A program made the translations under genes and the position numbers. From assembly GCA_963921795.1 (NCBI GenBank), contig OY997660.1:3707999-3771998 (forward strand): a DNA stretch of 64,000 nucleotides, in the 5' to 3' direction. Positions 1-11,409 of the stretch are shown here, in pieces (position 1 is the stretch's first letter; each line of letters begins with the position of its first letter). Under the pieces are notes generated by a model, which did no database searches, was not told where the DNA came from, and saw only the letters and a program-made list of their open reading frames with translations. The DNA is from Nannobrachium achirus. Its lineage: Eukaryota; Chordata; Actinopteri; Myctophiformes; Myctophidae.

Positions 1-187
1 CAACAACATATATCATGACACACACACACAATAGAGCAGAACCACTGACCACAGCATAAATACACAAAGAGAGAGTCAAACTGATTAATGGAAATAAACA
101 CAAGTTCTGGGAAATTGCAAGTGTGGTTAACTTGAGCTGAATGGAATTTTGGGGTTACAGAAAAAGGTTGCAGAAAAGGTTATAGAG
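1..187. other. No recognisable feature
   Basis: AT-rich sequence with a short CA run near base 20. No coding frame or repeat end is visible. Confidence 0.5.
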
Positions 188-191
188 TTAA

Positions 192-350
192 AGGACAACT
201 TTGTTGGGGTTCATATTTTAGATTGTAATTAGAGAAAAGAAAAGACGAATGTTTTCATTCACTGCTTTCTATTGTTTTAGCCATTTTAGTATTTTGATTT
301 CAGTGGGTGGGGGCATGTGTACAAGTGGCTAAATATGTCTTTTTAGACAC
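192..350. mobile_element. Left half of TTAA-type MITE
   Basis: A TTAA at 188-191 is followed by AGGACAACTTTG and a stretch that closely matches the left arm of the complete element at 49631-50086, including the segment around GTGGCTAAATATGTC. The copy stops at about base 350, where another transposon begins, so it is truncated. Confidence 0.6.
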
Positions 351-356
351 CAGTAA

Positions 357-670
357 AGCCCTTTGCACACAGACACGTTTTTTTCCGCACGTAAAAAAAT
401 GACGATTTAATCTTTTTAAAGAAAATGACCTCATGCACACCGGCTCCGAATTTGCCATGCGGCAGGTGGCTGCGGCTGTGCGTTTTTTTCCCCTATCGAA
501 CCCAGTTCGATTTGTGCGTCTTGTCGCGTGTGGTAAAAACTCATTGACTCCTTTTATGACTCCTCTTCGGATCCGCAGTGTGGATTCCGCACAGCCTTGC
601 ACACCAAATCCAATGCGCTTTAATCATGCAGCAAATGGAATAAACGCAACGGTCCTGTGTGCAAAGGGCT
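357..670. mobile_element. TIR element with TAA target duplication
   Basis: The ends are inverted repeats (AGCCCTTTGCACACAG and its complement near 655-670) and are flanked by TAA at 354-356 and 671-673. A 3-bp TWA duplication is typical of the PIF/Harbinger group, but no transposase is present. It is a non-autonomous copy inserted at the broken end of the preceding MITE. Confidence 0.6.
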
Positions 671-683
671 TAAGACTCCCTCA

Positions 684-835
684 CTCCCAAACTGTAGAAG
701 GCAATGGTAGCCAATCAGGAGGGAATATGGGAAACGGGACAGATCCATGTTGATGACATGACTTTTAGAGATACTGTGTACCGCTTTGTGTGATTTTAGG
801 CCAGAATCTGTAGGAGCAGTGTCCAAAAATGTGTG
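684..835. repeat. Fragment of interspersed repeat family G
   Basis: It matches the tail of the repeats at 11896-12405 and 44180-44555. Shared stretches include GGACAGATCCATGTTGATGA and the segment around GTAGGAGCAGTGTCC. Confidence 0.55.
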
Positions 836-840
836 AACTG

Positions 841-1525
841 CTTAGCAATCATCTGATTGTCAATGCCAGCACATGTGTGCAAATCAAAGTAGGCTGAGCA
901 ACCCCATGTCAGATGAACAGCAGAATATAGATTAATAAATGTGACAAAATACAGTAACAACCCCACATTAATAGAGACTTAATATCCAGCAAGCAATTAA
1001 TTACTGAAAACAAATTCAAAGGCATCATTCAAATAAGAGAGAAGCACCTGTAACCTTACTGCTCTGATGGACAATAAATTATAATCCTTTTGCAAAACAA
1101 ATAATAAATCCATGTTTTGTTACTTTTTAAAACAATATCCAAATAGGACGTTTTCAGCTGCTAGATTTATGACAGTTTGAGATTGTTAAGCAGTTGTTTT
1201 TTTCTCGCAAAGTCCCTCAGTTAAGTCAATTGATTCAGCTGCTGTTGTGCTGCTGTAGAGCCTAGGTGAGCTGTGTGCTGCAGGGGAATATCCCTGCCAG
1301 GCCAGGTTTTCTACCCAGGCCTGTGAAATTCATAGGCAGTCAGTGCTGCTGTGCGCTAGCCTGGTGAGCTGTGCACAGCAGTGGAATATCTCTGCCAGGC
1401 CAGGTTGTCTACAAGTGGCCAATTGTAATGGAATCTGCTCAAAGCCACCCTGTGCCTGAGGGGTATGTTTGCATGGAATATATAATCCTATAGACGCTAC
1501 GTGGTGACACACACTCATCTAGTTA
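841..1525. other. Gene-free stretch with a 98-bp duplicated segment
   Basis: No coding frame is supported. A segment containing GAATATCCCTGCCAGGCCAG occurs twice (about 1262-1320 and 1360-1420) with a period near 98 bp and some divergence. Confidence 0.4.
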
Positions 1526-1529
1526 TTAA

Positions 1530-1780
1530 AGGACCACTTCACCTCTGGGACAACCAGATCTTTTTTTATTGTTGTTTGGGACACGATCAACACAATCCTG
1601 AGTTCTTTTTTGTGTTCAATCTGTGTTTTTAGATATTTTAGTATTTCAGCACGCAACAACTGGTCATATGATGAAAAATGCATCATATGACCAGTTGTTG
1701 CAAATAACTCAGGATTGTGTTGATCGTGTCCTAAACAACAATAAAATAAGATCTGGTTGTCCCAGAGGTGAAGTGGTCCT
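1530..1780. mobile_element. TTAA-flanked foldback MITE
   Basis: TTAA lies at 1526-1529 and 1781-1784. Between them, two arms of roughly 80 bp beginning AGGACCACTTCACCTCTGGG are inverted copies of each other. The centre is a second palindrome around CATATGATGAAAAATGCATC. A TTAA duplication is the signature of piggyBac-type transposases. No coding capacity is present. Confidence 0.7.
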
Positions 1781-2009
1781 TTAAACATCCACATTAGTTA
1801 ATTTAAAAGAAGTCTACAATTATAGAATGTAGAAGAATTGTTATTTTGATCAAGGTTTGCCTGTTATCTCTCCTATGGCACCAACATCAATACAGCATGG
1901 AATTGTAGACAAAACCTGATCCAACAACAACAAAACATTCTAAAGTTTTGGATCTGAGAGGCTAAATGTCATCAAACGGTGGTCCTGCATGTCTCAAATA
2001 CCCAGTACA

Positions 2010-2284
2010 GTATTTTCTGGACTATAAGGCGCACCGGACTATAAGGCACACTGTCAATGAATGGTCTATTTTCAAACTTTTTTCATATATAAGGCGCACC
2101 GGACTATAAGGCGCACATAATAGACGCTACCATTGTGTTATGCATCCAACAGATGGAGCTGTGCTAAAGGGAATGTTAATGTCAATGAATGATCCATATA
2201 TAAGGCGCACTGGACTATAAGGCGCACTGTAGTTTTTTGAGAAAATTAAAGGCTTTTAAGTGCGCCTTATAGTCCGGAAAATAC
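2010..2284. mobile_element. MITE with ACTATAAGGCGCAC repeats
   Basis: Inverted ends GTATTTTC...GAAAATAC are flanked by AGTACA at 2004-2009 and 2285-2290. Inside, the motif GGACTATAAGGCGCAC is repeated several times in both orientations. Confidence 0.6.
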
Positions 2285-2428
2285 AGTACATATTGGACCT
2301 TGATGTGAAAAAAGTTGAACACGACTGCAACATGGATTCACATGGCGACCATGTTCACACAGCATGTGTCTCCTTATTGGCTGCTCTGTGCACCGTCAAC
2401 GCAATGGATGATAAGCAGACACATGCAC

Positions 2429-2443
2429 ACACACAGGGACACA

Positions 2444-2490
<47 letters not shown>

Positions 2491-2533
2491 GCACGTGCAC
2501 GCACACGCACACGCACACGCACACACACACGCC
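2429..2533 (+). repeat. (CA)n/(CG)n compound microsatellite
   Basis: Alternating CA and CG dinucleotides. Long frames across it are repeat artefacts (poly Thr-His or Cys-Val). Confidence 0.9.
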
Positions 2534-2616
2534 GCGTTGGTCTCATCTCCGGATTGCTCATCGCTTGTTCGTCACTTCCAGTCAACTGCTTTCAATTAGG
2601 TTCTGACTCTCTCTCA

Positions 2617-2747
<131 letters not shown>

Positions 2748-3007
2748 ACATACGTACAGATGTGCCATTACAAAACGTCTCATGTCCTGCCAATGGGCAA
2801 GACAGTAGATTTTCAGGGATTCGCAGAACATTGAGCTTGTAAATCAGCAATGTTTGCTATTTCTATGAGTTTTTTTTTGCAAAAATACGCTCCATTCTCC
2901 AAAAAACAATTTGAAAGGCAAAACAGAGAAAGACATGTTGAATGAATGAATGAATGAATTGAATGAACAAACGAATACGTGAGTTAATGAATGTGTGAGT
3001 GAGTAAG

Positions 3008-3350
3008 TAGTCTCGCGAGGCCAGACTGTTGCCTCCGCGATTTGGGCAAATGCTCCCGGCATACAGTCTGAGTCTGGTGCATCGAAAGAAGAACGATGAG
3101 TACCGGTTAAAGCAGTAGTGAAGCCTCCTCGTCACTTCCGTTTCCGTCTCACATCGCACACATTTATCATTATATAAATAAAAATCATATAAGCATGTTT
3201 AGCTTGCTGCTTAGCAGAAATGACATTTTAAAATATAGTTTCTTGAACGGTAATGCCCGTTTCCATTACTCGCCGTTCGGGAGCTGCTGTTCCAGACTCT
3301 ATATTTAGCATTCAGAGATTGTGGAATAGTTGTCTGGCTACGCGAGACTA
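3008..3350. mobile_element. TIR element, TAGTCTCGCG ends
   Basis: Left end TAGTCTCGCGAGGCCAGAC is mirrored by GTCTGGCTACGCGAGACTA at the right. The flanks repeat GTGAGTAAG on both sides (9 bp), though the left copy lies in a simple GTGA repeat, so the true duplication length is uncertain. Confidence 0.6.
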
Positions 3351-3535
3351 GTGAGTAAGTGGTTCATATTTGATGTTCTTGTCAGGACATTACATTGACC
3401 CATCCACATGTGTGATTATCAGACATTAGCAGGCCAAACTCAACCCATTGGAGTGTATTTCTCACAACACAAACCATCAGGTGTTCTGAAGGAAATGCAC
3501 CCCAATGGTTTTGTGTTTTTGCTAATCTCATACGG

Positions 3536-4180
3536 CAGGGGTGTCCAAAGTGCTACCCGGGGGCCAAATGGTGCCCCATGACGAATTGTATACGGCCCGC
3601 CGCTTCATTCCTAAATTGTATCAAAAACGGCCCGCCAGCACCGTCAAACAATAATATTTGATAGTAGGATTCCTTGTTCCCTGTTGTCTCATTCTGAAGG
3701 GCTCAAAGAAAGGATAATTTGTTGTATTTTTTACCTTGCACGTCTGGTTACATTTGGTAATGTGAGTTATTTGTGTTTTTTTCAGAGCACACACCTGACT
3801 AAAGACCATTGATATTAAATATTGATGATGATAGTTAAACCAGTAAGACTCCCTAAATCGGTAGGGATCATGTGCGAATTGATAGGTTGTGGTTTGGCAG
3901 GCAAGGAGTGTGTGTGCAAAATTTGGCATGGATCAGGGCAACGGTTGCGGAGATATGAGCAGGGCAAAAGTGTGACGTGTGATGTGTGACAGACTGACTG
4001 ACGGACAGCTGGTCGAGGTTTTGATAGTAACTGCGACCTGACGGTCGCAATAACATATTGTAATTGCGCTGCATATACACGATGTCAGGAGAAATACACG
4101 ATGTCAGGAGATATAGTCAGCCCTTTGGTGTTTTCATATTTTCTAATGTGGCCTCCTTTGAAAGAGTTTAGACGCCCCTG
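3536..4180. mobile_element. hAT-like element carrying a nested family G repeat
   Basis: It starts CAGGGGTGTCCAAA and ends TTTAGACGCCCCTG, the hAT/Charlie style of inverted end. No clear 8-bp duplication is visible. A family G copy (about 3850-4075, ending GACCTGACGGTCGCA) is nested inside, followed by a short direct repeat ATACACGATGTCAGGAG. Confidence 0.5.
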
Positions 4181-4690
4181 ATGTACTTGGTTAGTAGTTG
4201 TTTTAAGACAGTGGTTTCCAAAAGTTTGGACACCCCTGGCATACACACGGCGTCACGTGTTAACTTTCCTTCTATAAAAACGTCCTTTGATAGTTCCAGG
4301 AAGTGATCACTGGTTGGATAGTTCCAGGAAATGAGGTACCAGGAACTATAAAGATACAGGAAGTGAGGCGGCCGGGGTTCCATATAGGGGTGAAAACAGT
4401 GTTTGGAGGGGGTTTGACATGCAGAAAGACAGTTTTTTCAGCCTTCACTAAACCACAATCACAACTTTAAGTATTGAGTAGGCCAAAGAACAAGCTGATA
4501 AGGAACATTTCTGAGCGTTTATATTCTGGGTCCAAACAACACAACAAAGGGAACTGCTGTGACCTGCTGGCAAGAAGCTTGGGTGAGGAATAGACAAACG
4601 TTGAAACTCTGGATATGTTTTATTTTGTGTTTGTTGAATCTCGGGAACACTTGCATGGAATTTTTTGACCGAAAGTAGCTCATAACATGT
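4181..4690. other. No recognisable feature
   Basis: A short near-repeat of GATAGTTCCAGGAA occurs at about 4290-4340. No gene is visible. Confidence 0.4.
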
Positions 4691-5082
4691 CTACGCTGGG
4701 TTTTTATGAAAACTTTATGAAACTGTGCAGATAGAAAGAGGGTAATTCAAGCTTTCAGTCCAGCTGCAATGTTGGTGAGTTCAATTAGCCGCAAATTGCA
4801 ACACTAGATTATTTTTTAAATCGGTTGAATCTAGGGTTGCAATACCTCTCAGCCAATAGGCCAGGGGCCAACTCTGATATCTTCACAAATTGGTACCACC
4901 CAAGGTGACCGTACATTTTTTAAATTTTTGACTTCCTACATGTCTCTAGTTTACATTTTGGTATAATAACCCTTTCTGAGACCCAGCTTAATTGATGTTA
5001 TCAGCCGCTAGAGTCGGTCTCCCATCGACTTTCTATACAGGAGGAAAATACCCAGAAAACATTTTTTTTTCTGGGTATTTAA

Positions 5083-5361
5083 GTAGGATGTGAGGGGTCT
5101 AACTAGGGGTTTGTCATGATGCTGAATCCATTGCAAGCATTTGTTTTGCACAAAAAAATATTCCTTGGGCTACAAATGGCACCAGAAACGCCCACAAAAC
5201 TGATGAAACTGATGAAAAGTGATGACTCATCACTTTTCATCACTAAACCATTGTTTACTGGGGCCATTTGTAGCCCAAGGAATGTTTTTTTTTTGCAAAA
5301 CCAATGCTTGCAATGGATTCAGCATCATGACAAACCCCTAGTTAGACCCCTCACATCCTAC
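5083..5361. mobile_element. TTAA-flanked foldback with ~105-bp arms
   Basis: TTAA at 5079-5082 and 5362-5365. The arms start GTAGGATGTGAGGGGTCTAA and are near-perfect inverted copies. The centre is the palindrome ATGAAAAGTGATGACTCATC with its complement. It is nested within the GGTTGCAATACC cluster. Confidence 0.75.
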
Positions 5362-5861
5362 TTAAATAAGTTATATTTATATCTGTCAATAAATCCGAGC
5401 AGACATGGTTTTTTTTCTAAGTGTTGAACTTCGGAAGCTCGTCTTCTATAACACCATGTCCCGCTGCCTCCTGCATTAGGCTCTGTGACATTTAGAACCA
5501 GGTGGTACACAGGACCGCCGAGTGACTTCCCACGAGCGCTTCCAAACTCCAGCACTTGACAGAAAGTTGCTCAGAACATGTCTAGGCTGGGTTTTTCTGA
5601 AACAAACACTTTGCAGATAGAAAGAGGATACTCCAAGCTTTCTATACAGCCCCAATATTGATGAGTTTGACGTCGTTTAATATAATCAGATAGTAAAAAA
5701 CAGTTTTGATGCATTGGCTGCCTATGGGAGGTATTGCAACCCTAGATTCGTCCGATTTAAACATAAGTGTTGCAATTTGCGGCTAATGTTTTTTTAAGAC
5801 CTAGAACGCTATTGTGTAACCACTTTAAACATTATTTTATGCTTATACTATTACAAAAAAT

Positions 5862-5930
5862 AGCAGATCTACAAGCTCACAGCGCGACACCGAGTGCCAC
5901 GCTGCGAGCTTGTCGATTTTTGAAAAATCA
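5862..5930. repeat. Palindrome copy (class AGCTC), imperfect
   Basis: Left arm GCAGATCTACAAGCTCACAG. The right arm ends GCGAGCTTGTCGAT, with several mismatches in the GC-rich centre (CGACACCGAGTGCCACG). Confidence 0.6.
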
Positions 5931-5957
5931 TGACAATTTATTGACCTGATTCCATAA

Positions 5958-6215
5958 ATGTGGTGCTCAAACCTTTTCATGTCAAGGACGCATGGAATGA
6001 TATGTATTTGGCCAGGGACCCCCATCTCAAAATATGTTGTTCCAGGGGACCCCAGAAGCATACTTTGAGTTACAAAATGTTCACTTTAAAAATAAAGATT
6101 TAAAAAATTGCAGATCTACAAGCTCGCAGCGCAGCAATCGGTGCCGCGCTGTGAGCTTGTAAATCTGCTCATTTGTAATAGTTAAAGTATGAAATAATTC
6201 CAGGTGGGTTAATAC
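5958..6215 (-). mobile_element. Family A hAT-like MITE fragment
   Basis: On the minus strand it matches the body of the copies at 17908-18330 and 55030-55979 (phrases such as CTTCTGGGGTCCCCTGG and CATCTCAAAATAT). It encloses the palindrome at 6110-6172. Confidence 0.5.
6110..6172. repeat. Palindrome copy (class AGCTC)
   Basis: Arms GCAGATCTACAAGCTCGCAG and CTGTGAGCTTGTAAATCTGC around a centre near GCAATCGGTGC. Confidence 0.65.
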
Positions 6216-7306
6216 AATCATTTCTGTTTGGATGAATGGACTGTCAGTGGTTGCTGTTGCAACTCCAGATTCAACATATTAAAATAAAAATCTAGTTGCA
6301 AATTGCATCTATGGCTCTGTTTAGCCGTACATTGCAACACTAGATTCTTTTTGAATCGGTTGAATCTAGGGTTGCAATAACTCCCATAGGCAGCCAACGC
6401 ATCAAAACAGTTTTTTTGCTATCTGATTGTATTAAACAACATCAAACTCACCAATATTGGGGCTGTATGGAAAGCTTGGAGTATCCTTTTTCTATCTGCA
6501 AAGTGTTTGTTTCATAAAAACCCACCGTAGACATGTTATGAGCTACTTTGTATCAAGAAATTCAGTTCAGGTGATCATTTTTTGTTCAGGTGATACTTTT
6601 TTATAAGTGCTGGAGTTTGGAAGCGCTTGTGGGAAATCACTAAGCGGTCCTGTGTACCAGCTGGTTCTAAATGTCACATAGCCTAATGCAGGTGGCAGCG
6701 GGACATGGCGTTATAGAAGACGAGCGCTTCCGAAGTTCAACACTTAGAAAAAAAAAACATGTCTTCTCGGATTTATCGACAGATATAACATGTTTATGCT
6801 GGGTTTTTATGAAACAGCACTTTTGAAGATACTTCAAGCTTTCCATAGAGCCCCAATATTGGTGAGTTTGACGTCGTTTAATACAATCAGACAGCAAAAA
6901 AAAAAACACTGTTCTGATGGAATTGATGCATTGGCTGCCTATGGGAAGTATTGCAACCCTAGATTCATCAGACTTAAAAAATAAATCTAGTGTTACAATT
7001 TGCGGCTAGGCTATGTTAAATCTGATGTGAGAACAGTGTTTCTGAGAACCTGGCGGCTGGAGTATTTATATTCTGTGTTTAGTTATTCTTGCTATTTATG
7101 AAACGTATGAAACATGTGGGAATGTTTTGACATTTAAAGTTTTTTTTCCCCTCAACATTATTTTCTCATGTAATGTCACGCTCTCCACTTTGTCTCTGCA
7201 CTTTGTAACTGGCTGTTTTCCTAATTATCTAAACTGCACTGATATTGTTTATGTCCTTTGTACATTAGTGTACTTCTGCTTATGTGGACATAGATAAACA
7301 TTTCAA

Positions 7307-7373
<67 letters not shown>

Positions 7374-7426
7374 TGTGTGCGTGTGTGTGTGTGTGTGCGT
7401 GTGTGTGTGTGCGTGCGTGCGTTGGA
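7307..7426 (+). repeat. (TG)n microsatellite
   Basis: A TG run of about 60 bp continuing into TG/CG compound repeats. Confidence 0.95.
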
Positions 7427-7728
7427 GTCCAGTCCAGGCTGCTTTATGCAGTTAATCCTCTACTTAGTATAATACACAGTGCTTCAGTGTGGGCTCAATG
7501 TGTTGGACGCCTGTATGAAGGTAAATGGACTGCATTTATATAGAGCGCTGTTCTCCAGAGAACTTTTACAATGTGTATGTCTCGTTCACACACACATTCA
7601 TACAGCGATGGCAGAGGAAACCATGCAAGGCACCAACCTGCTCATCAGGAACAGTAAAGGCCCTATCAGAGTACAGTCTGCGGTGATAAGTCATCACCGT
7701 GGTGTAGTTTTCTAGTTATCACCTAGGC

Positions 7729-8174
7729 CAGGGTTCCCCAATTAGTTTTCCCCAAGGGCTGAATTATGTCTAGGGTACCAAGCCGAGGGCCACAAAATTG
7801 CAGGGGGCGACGGTGGCGTTCCCACTACTCCAGCGTCAGTTTTCGTCGTTGTCGGGTGAAAATCTTTTATGTCCAAAACCGTTCATTTTTAATTTATCAT
7901 TTTAAAAATGATTTAAACTAGTGAAAACAACGCCTTGCGGTGCGAGGCGTTGTGTGCTTGTAGATCTGCTGTTTTCACTACTTTTGTGCGACGGCCTTGT
8001 ATGATTTGCGAAAGAACGTACACATTTGGAGATACGAGATTTCCACCCGACAACGACGATATACTAGTGTTGTTGCTGCTCTTATACCACCATTATTACT
8101 GGGGTTGGTGTGGGCCAGACAGTAGCCCCCCGCGGCCCGCAAATGGCCCGCGGGCCGCCTATTGGGGAACCCTG
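7729..8174. mobile_element. hAT MITE with exact ACCTAGGC duplication
   Basis: Ends CAGGGTTCCCCAAT and ATTGGGGAACCCTG are flanked by ACCTAGGC at 7721-7728 and 8175-8182. The perfect 8-bp duplication and the CAGGG terminus fit hAT. It contains a family B palindromic element. Confidence 0.85.
7842..8062. mobile_element. Family B palindromic element
   Basis: The ends TCGTCGTTGTCGGGTG and CACCCGACAACGACGA are inverted copies. The central hairpin (about 7932-7975) has lost most of its left arm but keeps GAGGCGTTGTGTGCTTGTAG. Confidence 0.65.
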
Positions 8175-8223
8175 ACCTAGGCTTTGTGATACATTTTTAG
8201 GTGACAGCTAGAAAACTTCGCTG

Positions 8224-8420
8224 CGGGGCGCCCGCTAGCCTGGTGGTCAAGGCGCATACCACATACTAGGCTATGATGCCTGCTGGCGTCGCCGGTTCGA
8301 TTTCCGATCCGGACGGCCTTTGCCGCATGTCATTCCCCGTCTCTCTCCCCATTTCCTGTCAGTCTACTGTCCTATCGAATGAAGGCATAGAAAGCCCAAA
8401 AACAAATCTTTAAAAAAAAA
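8224..8420 (+). mobile_element. tRNA-derived SINE
   Basis: A tRNA-like head contains an A-box-like GCCTGGTGGTCAAGG and a B box GGTTCGATTTCC at 8293-8304. It is followed by a unique tail and an A-rich 3' end. The flanks AACTTCGCTG (8214-8223) and AACTCCGCTG (8421-8430) are a 10-bp target duplication with one mismatch, as produced by LINE-driven insertion. Confidence 0.8.
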
Positions 8421-8444
8421 AACTCCGCTGTGATGACTTATCAC

Positions 8445-8862
8445 TAGGGATGGTCCGATCAGGTTTTTTGGAACCGATCACCGAGCACCGATCACAAAAG
8501 TTTGATCACCCGATACCGATCAATCACCGATCTGATCAAGTTATTATTTATATATTATTTATATTTTCTAAATGTTAATGTTTTAACTTTAATTCATTCA
8601 TTCATTTATATATTTGCCTTATAGTTATTTACCAGCATTACTATGTATTTATTATCATAGCAGTAACTAATTATTCCTTCAGCACTGTGGAAATCAATAC
8701 CCCAAAATGGCCTCAAGTGGGCATACTGAACGGCTGGTTGATCGGATGCACCGATCGGATGGGATCGGTGAATTTACCTTTTGATCTAAACCACCGATTA
8801 TCGCCGATCACGCTTTGATCGGCCCGATCCGATCCATTGCCGATTGATCGGTAACATCTCTA
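8445..8862. mobile_element. hAT MITE (TAGGGATG ends), exact CTTATCAC duplication
   Basis: Starts TAGGGATGGTCCGATC and ends GATCGGTAACATCTCTA. CTTATCAC flanks it at 8437-8444 and 8863-8870. The interior is rich in CCGATC repeats. Confidence 0.8.
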
Positions 8863-9037
8863 CTTATCACCGCAGACTGTACTCTGATAGGGCCTTTAGG
8901 GGTTCAGAGTCTTAATCAAGGACTTTGCTATGACCCGGCCGGGGGATTCAAACCCCAGACCTCCCAGTCTCTGTGTGGACACTCTTTATTTCTCTCTCTC
9001 TATAAATGTTTATGGCTCTCCCTCTCTCTTATATTGG

Positions 9038-9040
<3 letters not shown>

Positions 9041-9100
<60 letters not shown>
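9041..9100 (+). repeat. (TC)30 microsatellite
   Basis: Uninterrupted TC run. Confidence 0.95.
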
Positions 9101-9102
<2 letters not shown>

Positions 9103-9340
9103 ACACTAAGCGTTGGCCTGCATCAGGCAGTATTTCAGTTTGTTTTGGTTTGGTCCCACACTCACTGTTCAGTATTTCATGCCAGTGGAGCAGACATGTG
9201 GATATTAGGGCTGATTTGCAGCGCCGCAGTGTAAACATTATGAGTCTCTTTTTGTCTTTAACGGCCGTTAAGAGTGTTCTCTTTTTGTCTTTTTGGACAG
9301 ACAGCCGTAATTTTCTGCCGAGTGTGTGCTGTTAGCTGAA

Positions 9341-9807
9341 CAGTGGCGTCAGTTTGCTCGCGTGCAAGACACCAGTCATGTTGCCATACCTTAGCAACAG
9401 GCATGATACATTTATTTTAAGAAGTACATTTTATTTTTTTCCTCCATTTCTACGGTTTCTTGGGCTGGATATAGCAGCCTGGAACGGCTGTTCAAGTGCA
9501 GCTAAACTTGGCATGTTAGTAAACGTGCCAAAATTAACAATAATGCATTGCACCTGTGCAGCTGACCTGCGGAGCCTGGGAATATACCATTCTGTCAAGA
9601 TGTGGAGAATACAAGTGTGGAGAATATAATTATAATAGGCTACCATTTTGTTAAATGTTGCTTTTGTAGTTATTTTACTGTAATTTAACAACATAATTAC
9701 CAGCACAGATAGACAAAGAGACATTCATGGATTTATATGTAAAAGTAACTTTTATTTTCCCCCCTGGACCCAGGGTATGGCAGCTGCATACCCAATTGAC
9801 GCCCCTG
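9341..9807. mobile_element. hAT-like element CAGTGGCGTCA family
   Basis: Ends CAGTGGCGTCAG and TTGACGCCCCTG. The flanks TAGCTGAA (9333-9340) and TAGTTGAA (9808-9815) agree at 7 of 8 bases. It is closely related to the copy at 43354-43876 beside lrrc17 exon 2. Confidence 0.75.
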
Positions 9808-9869
9808 TAGTTGAATGTTGTTGGCTGAATGCTATTGGCTGAATGTCTGCCACAAAGACTACTGCTCTC

Positions 9870-10092
9870 TTAGTGATGCAAGAATGTTACAAGTTGGTTC
9901 AAATCCCGGAATTTCGAAGTGTCCTTGGGCAAGACTTGCCACCGTTGGTGTGTGAATGTGTGAAGTGAGGACGCTGGCGTCGACTGTTCACCGCTTCACC
10001 TCCCAATGAATGAATGAATGGACCGTTGTAGAGAGCTTTGAGTTCACAACTTGCTTATAAAATCGCTATAAAAATGCATTCCATTATTATTA
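9870..10092 (+). mobile_element. SINE with GTCCTTGGGCAAGAC module
   Basis: A B-box-like GGTTCAAATCCCGG near 9897 is followed by a conserved 3' module (GTCCTTGGGCAAGAC ... AATGAATGAATGGACC ... ATCGCTATAAAAATGCA). The same module recurs at 47205-47360. Confidence 0.65.
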
Positions 10093-10800
10093 ACTCTTAT
10101 TCTGCTTTGAACGTTCCTGTTCGCCCCAATTTTAACGAGTGAGGACGGCCAATACGGCGCTCGTTCGTTTACCTCGTCTGATGACTGTAAGCTGATGAGG
10201 GGTCGTGCCGCCGTGTACTGTAATCACATCGCGAGCAGTGATGTTCTTAAAAATCCATTATGCGTTTACATCAACAGAGACCATTTTGCTTCCGTGTTGA
10301 TTATCTCAGGCCCTGGGGCTTTGTGTGCTCTTCCTCTTCCCATTGTATAGCAAGAGGAAGCGGCCACATTCACATTAATGGCATTACGCCCCCCTCTGCT
10401 GGCTGGCCTGCGAAAGCGCAGCCTACCAGGCAATATAAGGCAAAAAAGACTAGTATCGTTTCCCACTTTCCATTCAGCAGATTGTACTTGGCTTTGAGCC
10501 CAGGGATTTATTCAACCCACAGTTACTTACACTGGACAGGACCTGGCGCCCTGACATATTTAAATAACTAATATTAGCAGGCTTATCCACAATTTATTTG
10601 GGGATCCATTTTTCCATAGTAATGGAAAAACGGAAAGCCGCCACTGTCGGCACATTATAGCACGCACACACACACAAGCACACATGTGTGCGCGGGCGCG
10701 GCGTGCATGCGCGCTGTGCGTGTCTCGTGGACAGATTGCACAGCAATTTTTACGCACAATAAGACGGTGGAGTGGAGTTTAGTTTCTCTTGGGTTGGTGG

Positions 10801-10802
10801 TG

Positions 10803-10837
<35 letters not shown>

Positions 10838-10885
10838 CATTCCAATCCATGCAGGGGCGTCACAAAAGGGGGGGGGGGGAGGGGG
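10801..10885 (+). repeat. Poly-G tracts
   Basis: A G run of about 30 bases at 10804-10834 and a second near 10868. Another G run lies near 11084. They are G-quadruplex-prone, and the lengths may be affected by assembly. Confidence 0.8.
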
Positions 10886-11150
10886 AGTGGGACTGAGTTA
10901 CCAGGGCCCAACTTGGAGCGCTCTTGATTATTTTATACTTTAGCTATTGAAAAATAGCAGATATACGAGCTCACAGCGCGGTGCCGCGCTGTGAGCTTGT
11001 AGATCTGCTATTTTTTTAAAGTCGTGAATATGTCTACAAATCTTCTGAATATATGTATTTTTTAAGCAAACATTTTGCTTCTGGGGGGGGGGGGGGGGGT
11101 CCATGGAACTAAATATTTTGAGGTGTGGGTCCGCGCCGCGGCCACTCTGT
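10850..11150 (+). mobile_element. Family A hAT-like MITE
   Basis: Starts CAGGGGCGTCACAAA, contains GGGACTGAGTTACCAGGGCC and TTTTGCTTCTGGGG, and encloses a palindrome at 10963-11016. The right end merges into unassigned sequence. Confidence 0.55.
10963..11016. repeat. Palindrome copy with shortened centre
   Basis: Arms TACGAGCTCACAGCGCGG and CCGCGCTGTGAGCTTGTAG meet over a 2-base centre (TG). The loop found in other copies is missing. Confidence 0.75.
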
Positions 11151-11374
11151 GAGCATCTTCAGCCTCACAAAAAACCCTATCCGACACCTAGAGCTGGAGC
11201 TGGCATCTGCCCATGATCTGGTCTGTTCAGTTACCCATACCCTAACCCAGAGAATCTCGTTTGTCATATGAGTGTTACTCATTATTGTCTGTTGCCTAAA
11301 TGAATTAGCCCCTGCTCTAAAAAAGCCAGCCCCTCCATAGCCCCACTAAGCACAATTCTCTGGAGCCAATTCTC

Positions 11375-11409
11375 ATGCCATGCCATGCCATGCCAATCCA
11401 TGCCATGCC
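11375..11409 (+). repeat. (CCATG)n pentanucleotide repeat
   Basis: About six CCATG units, one interrupted. Confidence 0.7.

Larger units (their letters stand above)
4690..7010. repeat. Cluster of repeats with GGTTGCAATACCTCCC
   Basis: Related blocks occur at about 4690-4860, 5565-5790, 6300-6545 (inverted) and 6785-7005. They share ACATGTCTACGCTGGGTTTT, a segment with GCAGATAGAAAGAG, and GTTGCAATACCTCCCATAGG. The alternating orientation suggests the ends and nested copies of one DNA transposon family. No transposase frame is visible. Confidence 0.5.
7657..8896. mobile_element. TIR transposon (TA-flanked) hosting several insertions
   Basis: The left end AAGGCCCTATCAGAGTACAG and onward is complementary over more than 30 bp to the right end just before 8897. 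TA lies at 7655-7656 and 8897-8898, which would fit a Tc1/mariner-type duplication. Its interior is filled by a hAT MITE (7729-8174), a SINE (8224-8420) and a second hAT MITE (8445-8862). No transposase is visible. Confidence 0.6.
7525..8985 (-). mobile_element. SINE remnant split by a nested transposon
   Basis: The left part (7525-7654) contains a SINE-type tail on the minus strand (complement of AATGGACTGCATTTATATAG). The right part (8899-8985) contains the complement of a B-box-like GGTTTGAATCCCC. The two parts are separated by the TIR element at 7657-8896, so I infer one older SINE that was later interrupted. Confidence 0.5.

Noticed and set aside
8224..8420. A functional tRNA gene
   Set aside because: A- and B-box-like motifs are present but the cloverleaf is degenerate and the unit has a SINE tail, A-rich end and target duplication.
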